From contig NC_049979.1 in NCBI RefSeq assembly GCF_000003815.2, forward strand, positions 12,376,766 to 12,440,765: a stretch of DNA of 64,000 bases. Direction: 5' to 3'. A program made the position numbers and the translations under genes. Under the pieces are notes generated by a model that saw only the letters and a program-made list of their open reading frames with translations, ran no database searches and was not told the DNA's origin. Shown piece by piece: positions 39,306 through 49,860 of this stretch (its first letter is position 1; every line of letters begins with the position of its first letter). Source of the stretch: Branchiostoma floridae (lineage: Eukaryota > Chordata > Leptocardii > Amphioxiformes > Branchiostomatidae).

Positions 39306-39864
39306 TGAACAACATATCCATTTTTCATGGAGGTAATAAAGTTTCTAACTGGCTGTTGACGTTACATTTCGGGTCCAACAGACATGTCTGTGTATAGTGT
39401 GCTCCAGACTTGTAGATGGTTTGCATATAAATATTTTATTTCTTTTATCTGTAACGATGGACATGTTTGTAAAAGAACAAAAAACTTAAATCTAAATCTA
39501 TGTTGCTGCTGTACATTTACTATAATATTATGTACTATATACTATATAACGTTATATATATATATATATATATATAAAGAGAGATGGGTGGAGGGATGAA
39601 TGGAGGATACATATGGACAGATAGATATTATTGATGGATGAACAGATAGATAGAAAGATAGATTAGATACATTGTTTAGAACAATTAACGATGAAGAAAT
39701 GAAATTTATATACAAAGGTTATCTGGTCAAGATGGAATGCAATCGTTCTGAATAGTCTGTACAGTCAAGTATCGGCTCGCATCTTATATGCCTCCTTATG
39801 ACCGTCCAAGCTTGAAATTCTAGATCATATGTTTGGGCAAGATCACTTTTGACGATTGTGGCCG

Positions 39865-42175
39865 CTACATTATCCGTGTCCCGTTGGCCTTCTCAAACGC
39901 GACCATCCCGTTGCAGTCGGGTTTGTGCCCGTGCCCCCAGTGGTGGGTCTGGCACCCTGCGCTGCAGTACCTGGCAAGACCGCAAGCGGCGCACATCTTG
40001 AACTTGCTGCCCTCCTCGACGTTAGAGCACTCCGGAGAGGAACACACCACCGGAAACTGAAAGTACTGTTTGTAGCCGTGTCTGCGTCTTTTTGTGGGTT
40101 GTGAGGTCGTCTTTCCACTTCTTAGGGTGGTAATGAGTCCGTCCACTGCTTGGTGCAGTTTGTGCCGTACATCGCCAGGTGCCGCTTCCCTGTGTCGCTT
40201 CCAGACTTCCGACAGCTCACCCTCTATCTGTAAGTAAGTAAGCAAGTAATAAACACTTTTATCGAAACTCAATGATACAAATGAAAACAATAGGCTTCTT
40301 TTGAATACTATAAGATTAAAGCAATCAGTTTTTCTTTCCAAGTGATACGCAAATATAAAGAACAATGAACTAGCCTGGGTACCATCCGTATTCTACCGGG
40401 CCGGCTCCTTACACTCGCTACCCCTTTAGGGAAGTGAGTGTAAGGAGCCCCGGTAGAAATAGGATGGTAACCAGGCTACAATAAACTGCCTTCCACTTTG
40501 AATTAAACGAGGATTTGCCGCATTGATCAAAAGTGGATTTGTTCTGCACTCAACCGTCCATGATTCCTGCCTATGTGCTTAGGCCAGGAGCTGCCCCTTG
40601 CTCCGCTCCGTAAGAAGCCTCCCGGTAGCACGATCCTGATTCGGCATTAGATAAATCAGAAAACACAGGGATTCAGGCACAAAACAGTGTGATCCCTCAG
40701 ATCGCCAAAAAACAGTCGTTCTCATCATTTTCAAGGCTCCAAGAAGATGAATCGGCCGCGGGGTCTTTTGTGGCCGTTTAGTCGGCATTTTTGTTTCTCC
40801 CTACTGTCATGACTGTAGTGGTCCGCGCTTTTCCTCCTTTTTATTCGACAAAAAAACTTGAGAACAGGATTGACATTTCTGACATTTTTTCCCCACTCAA
40901 TTTACAAAATATATGACTGGTTGCCGTGTGTGTGTGGTTGGTCAAAACAAGAGTTTAAAATACATGCTTCGTCTCCTTCACTTTCGCCGTTCTTGTAAAT
41001 TGCTTATGGAGCTGCCTATACGTCTGAAAGANNNNNNNNNNNNNNNNNNNNNNNNNNNNNNNNNNNNNNNNNNNNNNNNNNNNNNNNNNNNNNNNNNNNN
41101 NNNNNNNNNNNNNNNNNNNNNNNNNNNNNNNCCTTATATGGGCACCAGGGGACGTCTTGTTGCCCGGACAGGATTCTGCCCAACACCGGCACGGCTCCGG
41201 ACTCGCACAGAGCCATGGCTTGTCTGTGACACCCGCCGGCCAGCAGCATCGTGTGCAGGAGGGTTGCCCCGATCCTCCTCTTCCTTACGGTCACATCTCG
41301 CCTCTCATTAACGTCCGTGATAGAGTCGGAGTTCCGGGCTCCTTCCTCAGAAATAAGTCTTAGACATTGAGGCAGCAGCTGGGAGAATAAAAGAATGAAT
41401 CAATATCTTGCGCTCTATCCGACCATCCCGTCCTGTACAACTTAAAAGTACTGGACAACTCTTACAAACCAACCATCACCGTCAGGCGAATGAAGATTTA
41501 AGGAGTACTAGTGGTTGATGAGCGAGTCCATGGAGTAGTAACTCCTACCTAACCCGAAGATGTCTACTCTACTCCATTTTTTATAAGCCACCAAAATGAT
41601 ACGATGAATGACGCATCAAGAGGACAGACGTACAGATTAACAAAATCAAGAGGTACTTAACGGAAGATTGAGAAAATGTATAAGTAAATGTCATATATCA
41701 CAGACGACCAGATTAACAATCATTGGACAGAGACATCAAATCATGTATACAGATAAACAGAATCCAAAATTATTGAACCAAGACTTCACATAACAAAGGC
41801 AAGCTGTATATGGTAGAACCAAAAGATCTGCAACAGGTAACAGGTATAGTATATGTAGAAACTTACCTGGCAAAAATACGCGGACAGTTTCTTGGCGCCC
41901 GGATAGTACACGGAGACGTGGCACAGCGTTTCCATGTGTTTGTAGACATCGCTTTCAGTCGCGTTAGGTGGGTTTTGCACCTGGGCTAAGACGTGGCCCA
42001 GACACACAGGTAAGCACTGTTCCCCAAGGCACTGGTGCAGCCGGCAGTTCCCGAACCTGGTGCGGCACACCTGACGCAGCCGGGCGTCGCCGGTGACGTC
42101 GACGTAGCCGTGCTTCTTCAGGTGAGACGCGACGATCGAACGGACGTCGACTCCCTCCAAGACGAAGCCAGACAT
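39865..42175 (-). CDS. MYND zinc-finger protein, uncharacterised, interrupted by assembly gap
   Basis: I recognise the C-terminal domain but not the gene. Exon A, 42175-41867, encodes 103 residues starting MSGFVLEGVDVRS, with several Cys/His (CRLHQCLGEQC) but no pattern I can name. Exon B starts at 41378 after a CCCAG acceptor and runs into the N gap at 41131; it is helical in character (LLPQCLRLISEEG, GATLLHTMLLAGG), compatible with armadillo-like repeats. The last exon, 40227-39865, encodes 120 residues and a stop. At exon residues 62-105 it carries a MYND finger: CSSPEC, then CAAC, RYCSAGC, HHWGH and a final C. MYND fingers usually bind short proline-containing peptides in partner proteins. 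At least one exon junction is lost in the gap, so the total length is unknown (at least about 300 residues). Confidence 0.75.
40371..40478. repeat. Fold-back element, TAGCCTGG family
   Basis: TAGCCTGGGTACCATCC on the left is mirrored by GGATGGTAACCAGGCTA on the right. The inner arms (ACCGGGCCGGCTCCTTACACTC and its near complement) meet at a loop of about 13 bp. It lies in an intron of the MYND gene. Related ends occur at 59977-60094 and 61912-61996. Confidence 0.8.
41032..41131. other. Assembly gap, 100 N
   Basis: A run of exactly 100 N marks a scaffold join of unknown true length. It truncates exon B of the MYND gene. Confidence 0.99.
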
Positions 42176-42721
42176 CTTTATTTTGATATCATTTATATTG
42201 CCCAGCCGCGCCGAGGAGCCACTTGTTAGACCGCCGGAGTGGGAATGGGAAGATTGTTCGCCAGCTGGAAGATATATACATAGGAAGCCGCTCTGATTGG
42301 TCGACCTCATGAGAACGTACCACTTGATTGCAGGGTGGTAAGAACAAATCGTTCAGTCTAAAGTTTAAGGTTTGTTTATAGGATTTCTTGGGGTTACAGC
42401 TTAATAGTCCTAAGTATTGATAATGACACCACTTACGGCCGAGCGTGTGAGCGGGTGATTTATTTTTATTACTATTTGTGAATTTGCCTAGCCCCTTTGT
42501 CCCAAATGGTGAAGTCTGCTGAACAAAGCTTGCGTCATTGTTGACATACTAGCACTAATCTCCAAGCAGATGTAAGTATTGAAGAGCCGTTGAAAATGCA
42601 ATACTACTTGTACTAGTAAAGAGTTTCAAATGTTGCAAAACATGCGTAAGGCACAGGAAATGAGTCGGATCCTTACATATGCCCGGTACAGGTAGCGCCA
42701 TAGCCCTTTTCAAGGCCGAGG

Positions 42722-43205
42722 GGGCAGTGGGTTGTCATCCGGAGTAGAGTAGAGTAGAGTAGAGTAGAGTAGAGTAGAGTAGAGTAGAGTAGAGTAGAGT
42801 AGAGTAGAGTAGAGTAGAGTAGAATAGAGTAGAGTAGAGTAGAGTAGAGTAGAGTAGAGTAGAGTAGAGTAGAGTAGAGTAGAGTAGAGTAGAGTAGAGT
42901 AGGGTAGGGTAGGGTAGAGTAGAGTAGAGTAGAGTAGAGTAGAGTAGAGTAGAGTAGAATAGAATAGAGTAGAGTAGAGTAGAGTAGAGTAGAGTAGAGT
43001 AGAGTAGAGTAGAGTAGAGTGTGTCAAGGGCACGGTATTAAGTGGCAGACCACAAACCCTTAACTCCCGTCCCGTTTTACCTCCCCAACTGAAGTCAGGT
43101 ACCCATTTGTACACCTGGTAGGAGTGGGGAAAGTCGTGTTAAGTGCCTCCATTGGAGCACAAGATCGGTAGCAAGGCACTTAGACAGGATGCGAACCCAG
43201 GACCT
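42722..43205 (+). repeat. SINE-like dispersed repeat, copy 3, split by GAGTA array
   Basis: The left stub (42722-42741) and the body (43021-43205, with CTCCCCAACTGAAGTCAGG and GCGAACCCAGGACCTCTGA) flank the pentanucleotide array. Confidence 0.75.
42742..43020. repeat. GAGTA pentanucleotide array inside a SINE-like repeat
   Basis: About 56 copies of a 5-bp unit, with scattered GAATA and GGGTA variants. It interrupts a dispersed repeat exactly where the copy at 12398-12575 reads through from TTGTTATCCA to GTGTCAAGG. The minus strand has no stop codons in this tract, so it yields a long meaningless ORF. Confidence 0.95.
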
Positions 43206-43608
43206 CTGACAACCACATTCATGTCTTCATTAAAAAAAATTACGTTTTATATCAGTGATCGTTATTATTAAACAACAATAGACAGGTTTAGTGTTTTCTG
43301 TGAGCACAGCAAAGCTTTCGCCGGGGGCTTTGCTGGCAGTTAGATTCAGGTACACCGAATTTATAACTGGTCCAACGACATACATGCAAATTACTTGTAG
43401 TGAGGGGAAGGGTCAAGGAGGAGCGTTTCCCACGGTCAAACCTTAAGGCTGGGTCCTGTGGAATGCCGAGCGTTACTAGTCTCTGAGGAGCATAAATGCC
43501 TCCTTCCACCCGTTTGCAATTTTCTTCAGAGTCTTTTAAAACTTTACATGTCTTTTGACGAGTAGGCAAGTTGCTGGACATGTATGTAACAACGACTGGA
43601 AGGGAGAT

Positions 43609-43737
43609 ATGGACGTCACACTGTGTACTCTGATTGTTGTGGTAAGTGTTACATAACGTTAAATCTCCTCATTATTGCGACAACCTGGTCTGTTTGACTA
43701 GGGCGTATGGAGTTGCACAGTGTATGTATGTATGTGT

Positions 43738-43816
<79 letters not shown>

Positions 43817-44133
43817 CGTGCGCGTGCGTGTCTCCGTGTATAATGTGTGCGCTAGTTTTCTTATCTGGCCTTTATACCCCATACTTTAAACAATAAAAGG
43901 CGCGAACCCTGTGCCAATCCAATAGGTTGTCAAAATTTGATGTCACCCACAGTCACTCACATGGGTACATACACACACACACACACACACACACCCGCGC
44001 ACACACAGTCACACACATACACACACATACACACACAGACACAGCGAAAAGACATTAATTTTTGAGGCAATAAAGTGGTAACGTTATACTTGTACTACAG
44101 CTCGTGACCGGTCAGTGCGAACGGTGCCCGTGA
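43609..44133 (+). other. Candidate spliced upstream ORF of the MFSD6-like gene
   Basis: An ATG at 43609 opens 11 codons (MDVTLCTLIVV) that stop exactly at a consensus GTAAGT donor (43642). If spliced to the CAG acceptor before 44101, the frame continues for 10 codons and ends at TGA 44131-44133. That is just before, and in a different frame from, the main ATG at 44148. The result would be a 21-codon hydrophobic upstream ORF. No transcript evidence is available. Confidence 0.3.
43741..43832. repeat. (TG)n microsatellite
   Basis: About 90 bp of TG with a few interruptions, upstream of the MFSD6-like gene. Another interrupted TG-rich tract occupies 44741-44885, directly after the exon 2 donor of that gene. 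Confidence 0.97.
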
Positions 44134-44147
44134 GCTGCCATCTCAGC

Positions 44148-47100
44148 ATGATGCCATCCTGTGACTGTGTGGATGGAGACCTTCTGGTCGTCAAGGCCGT
44201 CTTCTTCTTCTTTTTCTCCGGTAGGTGAAAAGTTTTTCTGGCAAGCACGGCGCTTATCTTAGATAACGTTAAAGATCATCTGATATATTTGCTTGTTTTC
44301 AGAGAGACATCAAAAGAATTTCAGTATCTCTTGAAACCCCTCCGGTTCTGTTTCAACAAGACGTACATTTGTCGAAATCACATGATTCATGATATTCTAT
44401 ATACTGATACGATACTATACTATATCATAAGAGACGAACTAATATCGCACACTGAGCCTTTTCATGATATCTGGACAAGTTCAGTTTCAAAACGTCTTAA
44501 ACTGTATTCGTGCCTGTTTTGTCTTAAGCAGCATGCTATCATTGACTTCTATAAAATTGAAACTATTGAATCCGCATGTTTTGTTGCTGCAGGGATGGCC
44601 TGTGTCTCCCCCTACATGTCCATCTATCTGAGATACCTGGGACTCCGCCCGTCACAGACCGGTGTGATCACTGCTACTAAAAACTTCATGTCGGCCATCA
44701 TCAAACCCCTTCTGGGCAGTATAGCAGACAAGACTGGGAGGTGAGCGTGTGTATGCATGTTTGTGCGTGCGTGCGTGCGTGTGTGTGTGTGTGCGTGCAC
44801 ACGTGCGCGCGCGCTTTTTGTGTGTGCGTGTGTGTGCGCGCGTGTGTGTGTGCGTTTGTCTTTTTGTGTGTGTGCGTGCGTGTATGCGTAAATATGTGCG
44901 TGAACGTATGTAACGTTATACATGTGCGTGTACCGTGTGTGGGTACATGATGTGGTGTTATGTGATTGTGTATCATCTCTACCAAATTGCAAATTGTCCC
45001 CTGCACTAACCCATACCACTATACGCAGGCCCAAACTAGTGGCGATTCTGACCGTCCTGGCAGCTTCCGCCCTGCACTTCTCGCTTCTGTTTGTACCGCC
45101 CGTGACGTCACCAGCTGGGCCACAAACCGTCCAACACCAGAGACGCCATCAGGAGAGAGACAACCACACGAAAACAACCTGTCTGCTACCAGGCGAGGTC
45201 GCCCGTGCGATGGACTTGCGAGGTGCGGAAGACACGCAGTCGTTCTTCTCGCTGACGTTCTGGTTGGTCTTCTGGATCATGTTCACCTCTCACGGTGCGC
45301 AGTGGAGTTCAACTTCACAGGTAAGGACCTGGCCACACGCGTCGTACGATCATAGTCTGCTCATTTTCATCGTACGCGTTGTACTCAACTTACGGCTGCT
45401 CGCCGTTATTTTCAAGATCAATACACTATATTAGTAGCACGATCAGACTGCACACCGGTCCCGCTTGAATTTGCACATACGACAGAAGTACGGCAGTTGT
45501 CGCCAGTGCAGGTTAAAGCTCCTAGCTCATGATAACCGATTCCTGTACAAAGTCTCTTATGTTCTCCACCACGCATCCCTCTGTTTTCTTCGAGGGAATA
45601 AGTTCTATATACAAGGACTACTGCAATTGATATAACGTCTATTCCATGTAAACTTCGCTTAATTGAGATACTAGCCCCAGCGTCTAGTCAAGTAAAGTAA
45701 AAACACGTATAGCATTTATCTCTCCATAGCCGCTTTCAAGAAGGTTGAGTGAGAATAAAGGATCACAATTCCAAACGGATTCATCGGATGTGATTTTATG
45801 ACTTTCTTTCAGGTGGAGGCGGCAACTTACCAGATCATCAAGGAGAAAGGTGGTCCTACATTCGGACGACAGCGTCTGTGGGGATCCATGGGGTTCGCTT
45901 TGCTTTCCCTGCTCTCCGGGATCGCCATGGATACGTTCACTGTAAGCACCGGACTGGACAACCCGAACTATTCCGTGACCTTCTACATGTTTCTGGCCTT
46001 CATGGTCGTGGCTTCGGGTTTCCTGTTCGTCTTGGATGACTGGAGCACGGGGCCATCGGTAAACTTGAACTTACTTAAACTTACCTAAGCTCACTTAAAC
46101 TTACGTAAACTTAAACTTACTTAAACTTAAACTTACTTAAACTAACTTAAACTTACTTGAACTTACTTAAACTTAGCCCTTAAACTTACGTAAACTTAAA
46201 CTTACATGAACCTAAACTTACTTAAACTTACTTGAACTTACTTTTATCAAACATCAAAATAGCAGCACATGCTACTCAATGTGGACAGAACAGCGTGCGT
46301 TGATTTTTGTTTACGGAGTAGATCGAAAGTATTTAAACACAACTGATGCTTATATAAAATCTAAAACGTTACATACATATAAACAGATACTCGGGCAGCG
46401 AGCGTTGAACAGTACAGCATTAATATAGGCTTGTAAGGTCTCTAATAGTCTCATGACAAACGAATTTCTATGTCCGTTAGTCCGACTGGGTGAGTAGGTG
46501 CTGTACATTCCTATGTCTCAGGCTGTATCGCAGGCGTTCCTCTCACCATGTAGGAAGAAGACGTTAGAGGGGTATCATAGAATCCCTTTCAGTTCTCTTA
46601 ATGAAACCCCTCTTTTACTAGGTAGCGTTCCTGGACGGCGTGGGCAAGCTTCTCTCTGAACCCCACCTTGTGATTTTCCTGTTCGCCGTTATGTGGCTGG
46701 GCGCGTTCGACGGCGCCGGAGACACGTTCATGTACTGGCACCTGAAGGACCTGGGGGCCAGTCAGACCGTCATCGGTATGTAACAGTGCTCTCTAAAGCC
46801 CCGGTCACAAGAATCGTACGATTGACTGCGATGGAGGTTTTATGCGCGGCATAAGCGCAGTACGTCGTAAGTCGGGGAAGAATCGGAAGCAATGGTTTAA
46901 ATATATGAATCCGTGGTCACAAGAATCGTAGTGCATCGTACGATGAGGTCATAAGAGCGTACCTGCGTCAATCGCAGGTAAATCATAGTAAATCGGGGAG
47001 CCTCCTATGACGAAAATAGAGCTGAAATGGATTTTGAACATGTTCAAAATTTCGCTATCGTCGTAAGATTTTATTTGCCCCCAAAGCAGACTTCATTACG

Positions 47101-49860
47101 GCAATTTTTGTCTACTGATGAGGTTTTAGATTTATGAATTTTTAGCATGTTGTGATGGTTTCAGTTTTCCTTGATATTGTCGATATTGACGAAAAGGGAA
47201 AATATATCAGTCGCAACTGCCACAGTCGCAACCAGAGAACAGCGCGCCCCGCACAGGTGATGCAGACAATTGTTTGATCGTTTCATGCACGTGAGTTTAT
47301 AATTAGATCAAATCTCAGCTCTCGTCGGTCTTGGGTCAGTTTACCATAATCGTAAAAACCATGGGGACAACTCAAACATAAAGGCAGGCTCTATGAGTCG
47401 GAAATATATATGATATAATGCTTATGATATGATTTTTGTATGATGGCATCTTTTTGTTGATAGCATATCATGATACGATCTTCGAAAGAGCCTGACACGT
47501 ATAGCCGGCAAGCAGGCCGAGATAACCATACCAGTACTCACGCTTGATTTGTTTGAACTTTTGCTTGTAATACTCTTGTTGTCATGGTCTTTTTTAATTC
47601 ATTTTTACAGTTAAAGATATTATAGGAAGGTATTCAGCAGCGATGTCCACATTTTGTTGGTTAAAGAAGCACAAAAACGGTCAGACGGCTATACAGAAGA
47701 GACACAAGTGAAAAATCGTACGACGCTGGAAAAATTTTGAACATCATCCGATGCTCTGCGATGGCTGATTTTGCTTACGATTTAGCTGCGATCCACTGTG
47801 ATCATCGTGCGATAGGCGTAATATGCCATCGCAAGGACGTCGTACGATTCATGTGACCGGGGCTTAAAAGACTGACTACGCTGGCTATTATAGGGGAAAA
47901 AATTGCTAGGGGAGTTTTGCTACCAGAGGAGTTGGTCGGCCTCGCCAGCCAGGAACCTTAGCGTGGGCTGACTCCTCTGGCCAATTTCCCGATTTTTTAT
48001 TTTTTTTGCCGAAGTCTACGATCCCCGCACCCCCGTAGGAAGGCTTGGTGGAGGCTAATGTAACAGTGGGGTTCAAGCGCCGCCAAACTGACCACTGTCT
48101 GTCCCTTTTGGCGTAACGGTTTAGCGGGTTGGGCTTGTGATCTGGCGGCACGAGTTCGAATCCAGGGAGTCAGGAGAGTGTTTGTACTCGTCTTTGTGTT
48201 TCAGGTATCAACATGTTCGTCAGGACTGTCACAGAGGTCCCGCTGTTTCTTGTCTCCGGGTGGTTCATAGACTTCATCGGACACGTATGGGCCCTGCAAC
48301 TCAGCTTCGTGGTGTTCGCTCTCAACTTCTTGGGCTACTCGCTCGTACAAAACCCGTGGTGGGCCGTGCTGATTGACGTCATACACGGGTACCAGGCGAT
48401 CACGTGGGCAACAGCGACGTCATACGTGAGCATCTCTGCCCAGGATGACCTCCAGGCCGTCGCTCAGGGAATCGTTTCCGCAACTTTCTACGGACTGGGT
48501 GAGAGCATATATCACTAGTGGTGGATCGAACGAATGTTTTCCGTAAGGATCGTATGCTTTTCTTAAGAATCGTATGTTTTAAGCTAACGTCACATTTCCA
48601 CGAAGTGACCCGGCGAGCAGTTTCGGGGATACAAAAAAGTCGACATGAAAGACAACAAAACATAAAACTAACCAAGAATAATTCAATAGCATGCATTGTG
48701 CATATTTATTGGCATGTAATTTTTCATTTCCGCAAACAGTCCGGTCGGGTCCCAGGTAGGAAATGTGACGTAGGCAGTAGTGGATCGTATGGATTCCATT
48801 ATCGTATGAAGATGCTTGAATAATACAAAATTGGTCAATCAAGGCTGCAAACTTTGCCAGAGGAGTTGGACGGCCAAAGAGCTACACATTTTCGGTAACA
48901 AATGTGTGGCTCCTATGCGGTCGGCTAAGTGGTCGGTTAGGCAAAACGCTGTCTTCTAAAAATCGCGAAGGACCAAAAATGGTCGTCCGTTGAGCCGACG
49001 GTCGTCCTGTGACGGTCGTATTTTACTGTATTTGTCTAGCAATGCAAATCATCTGATAGAGATTACGAATATTCACATGGAACATTTGACCTATCCGCAG
49101 GGTATGGTGTAGGGAACCTGGTCAGCGGCCCGGTATTCCACTACTACGGCGCCGTGGGGCTCTTCCGATCGCTGAGTGTCTGCTGTCTGATCGGATTCAT
49201 CATGTTCTACCTGTTACATAGGTGTTATGGGAAGAAGGGAGTCTGCACAGGTGAGAACACCTTTGTGATATGTATAAGTATCGGAAACTGTAATGTTAAC
49301 CCGAAACGTAGGGTCTGCCAACGGGTCTGTAAGACAATAATCATGACTGACACACGCATTTTGTTGAACATCTAAACTACACTGGAAGGACATCTCCGCA
49401 TGGACGGCTGGAATTTGATAGGAACTTAAATTGAAATTGATCGTTTTGCAAGTTCAACTTCACATAATACAGCTGTGAAGTAAGATAACAAGAACCTAAT
49501 CTTCTTTGTCATGTTTGGTTGACTAATGTTAATGATTTGTTGTATAATTGTTGGTTTAGTTCAAATTACCCACTGTACAACTTTGCATAATTCAGGGATC
49601 GAGGCAAAATTCATTCGACATGCATGTGAGTTTGTCGTTTAAATAAATGATATAAATATAAATGTATGAATATCTTTTCTACACGAGACCCGGACACAAG
49701 GGGAGGAGTGGAAACAGGACCGATGCTGAAGCCTGACGCCTTTCTGCGCGGAGGAAGAGTGACTACCGGGACGGGCGAGACGCTGGGCTCCCTACGCATC
49801 GTCAGACCACAGCTCAACCAGTCTGGAAAAGGGAGCAGACACGTGCATTTCTCTCAATAA
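44148..49860 (+). CDS. MFSD6-like major facilitator transporter
   Basis: A predicted multi-pass membrane transporter of the MFS_1-like (MFSD6) family; the substrate is unknown. Eight coding exons join in frame to 509 residues: 44148-44220, 44593-44740, 45029-45320, 45813-46058, 46622-46775, 48205-48498, 49101-49250, 49688-49860. The N-terminus ([15 protein letters not shown]) followed by [12 protein letters not shown] fits the first helix and loop of MFSD6 proteins. [10 protein letters not shown] is the loop 2-3 signature of the superfamily. Charged loop sequence in exon 3 ([14 protein letters not shown]) separates helices. Exon 8 encodes a hydrophilic tail of about 57 residues without membrane segments. 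MMP gives two in-frame start codons and the first was used. If intron 7 were retained, the protein would end early in a different tail. Introns hold an ACTTAA array, a Harbinger-type element and a tRNA-SINE. Confidence 0.88.
46059..46240. repeat. Degenerate ACTTAA array abutting a 5' splice site
   Basis: About 180 bp of imperfect AACTTACTTAA units begins immediately after the exon 4 donor of the MFSD6-like gene. On the opposite strand the units read as repeated GTAAGT, the consensus 5' splice site. Confidence 0.9.
46797..47864. mobile_element. PIF/Harbinger-type non-autonomous DNA transposon
   Basis: The left terminus AGCCCCGGTCACAAGAATCG is mirrored at the right end with one mismatch in about 25 bp (CGATTC..TGTGACCGGGGCT, in complementary orientation). 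The trinucleotide TAA flanks it on both sides (46794-46796 and 47865-47867). TWA target duplications of 3 bp are typical of PIF/Harbinger. The 1068-bp body encodes no recognisable transposase. It begins only 21 bp after the exon 5 donor of the MFSD6-like gene. Confidence 0.78.
48100..48172 (+). repeat. tRNA-derived SINE head next to a splice acceptor
   Basis: An A-box-like stretch TGGCGTAACGG is followed about 40 bp later by a full B box, GAGTTCGAATCC. This is the layout of an RNA polymerase III promoter in a tRNA-derived SINE. The cloverleaf is too degraded for a functional tRNA. It ends about 30 bp before the exon 6 acceptor of the MFSD6-like gene. Confidence 0.6.

Larger units (their letters stand above)
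36554..39864. other. Tail-to-tail interval between arginase and the MYND gene
   Basis: No gene was recognised here. It holds the arginase 3'UTR, a hAT-type MITE (36766-37008), candidate poly(A) signals AATAAA at 36940-36945 (inside the MITE) and 37032-37037, a fold-back element (37441-37601), a tRNA-like patch near 38192-38290 (a GCAGAGTGG A-box-like stretch with a poor B box), a repeat with a (CA)n tail (39150-39305), and a (TA)n run at about 39551-39576. Confidence 0.6.
42176..44147. other. Divergent interval between the MYND and MFSD6-like genes
   Basis: This interval holds both 5' flanks. It contains a SINE-like repeat split by a 279-bp GAGTA array (42722-43205), a (TG)n tract of about 90 bp (43741-43832), a short (AC)n (about 43971-43995), and a possible 5'UTR exon of the MFSD6-like gene ending at a GTAAGT donor (43641). 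No other gene was recognised. Confidence 0.6.

Noticed and set aside
42742..43020. Regular repeats resembling a CRISPR array
   Set aside because: The unit is 5 bp with no spacers, and the genome is animal.
42710..43114. 134-codon minus-strand ORF made of a repeating pentapeptide-like pattern
   Set aside because: It is only the GAGTA microsatellite read on the complement, where the unit lacks stop codons.
43646..43889. ORFs through the (TG)n tract, and those at 44624-45034
   Set aside because: Dinucleotide repeats read as Cys/Val or His/Thr strings; no coding signal.
48100..48172. Functional tRNA gene
   Set aside because: A good B box, but no closing acceptor stem or full cloverleaf. A tRNA-derived SINE is the better reading; the same applies at 59795-59900.
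49251..49375. Alternative C-terminus of the MFSD6-like protein by intron read-through
   Set aside because: A GTGAGA donor at 49251 and an in-frame terminal exon at 49688 give a cleaner model. It is kept only as a possible minor isoform.
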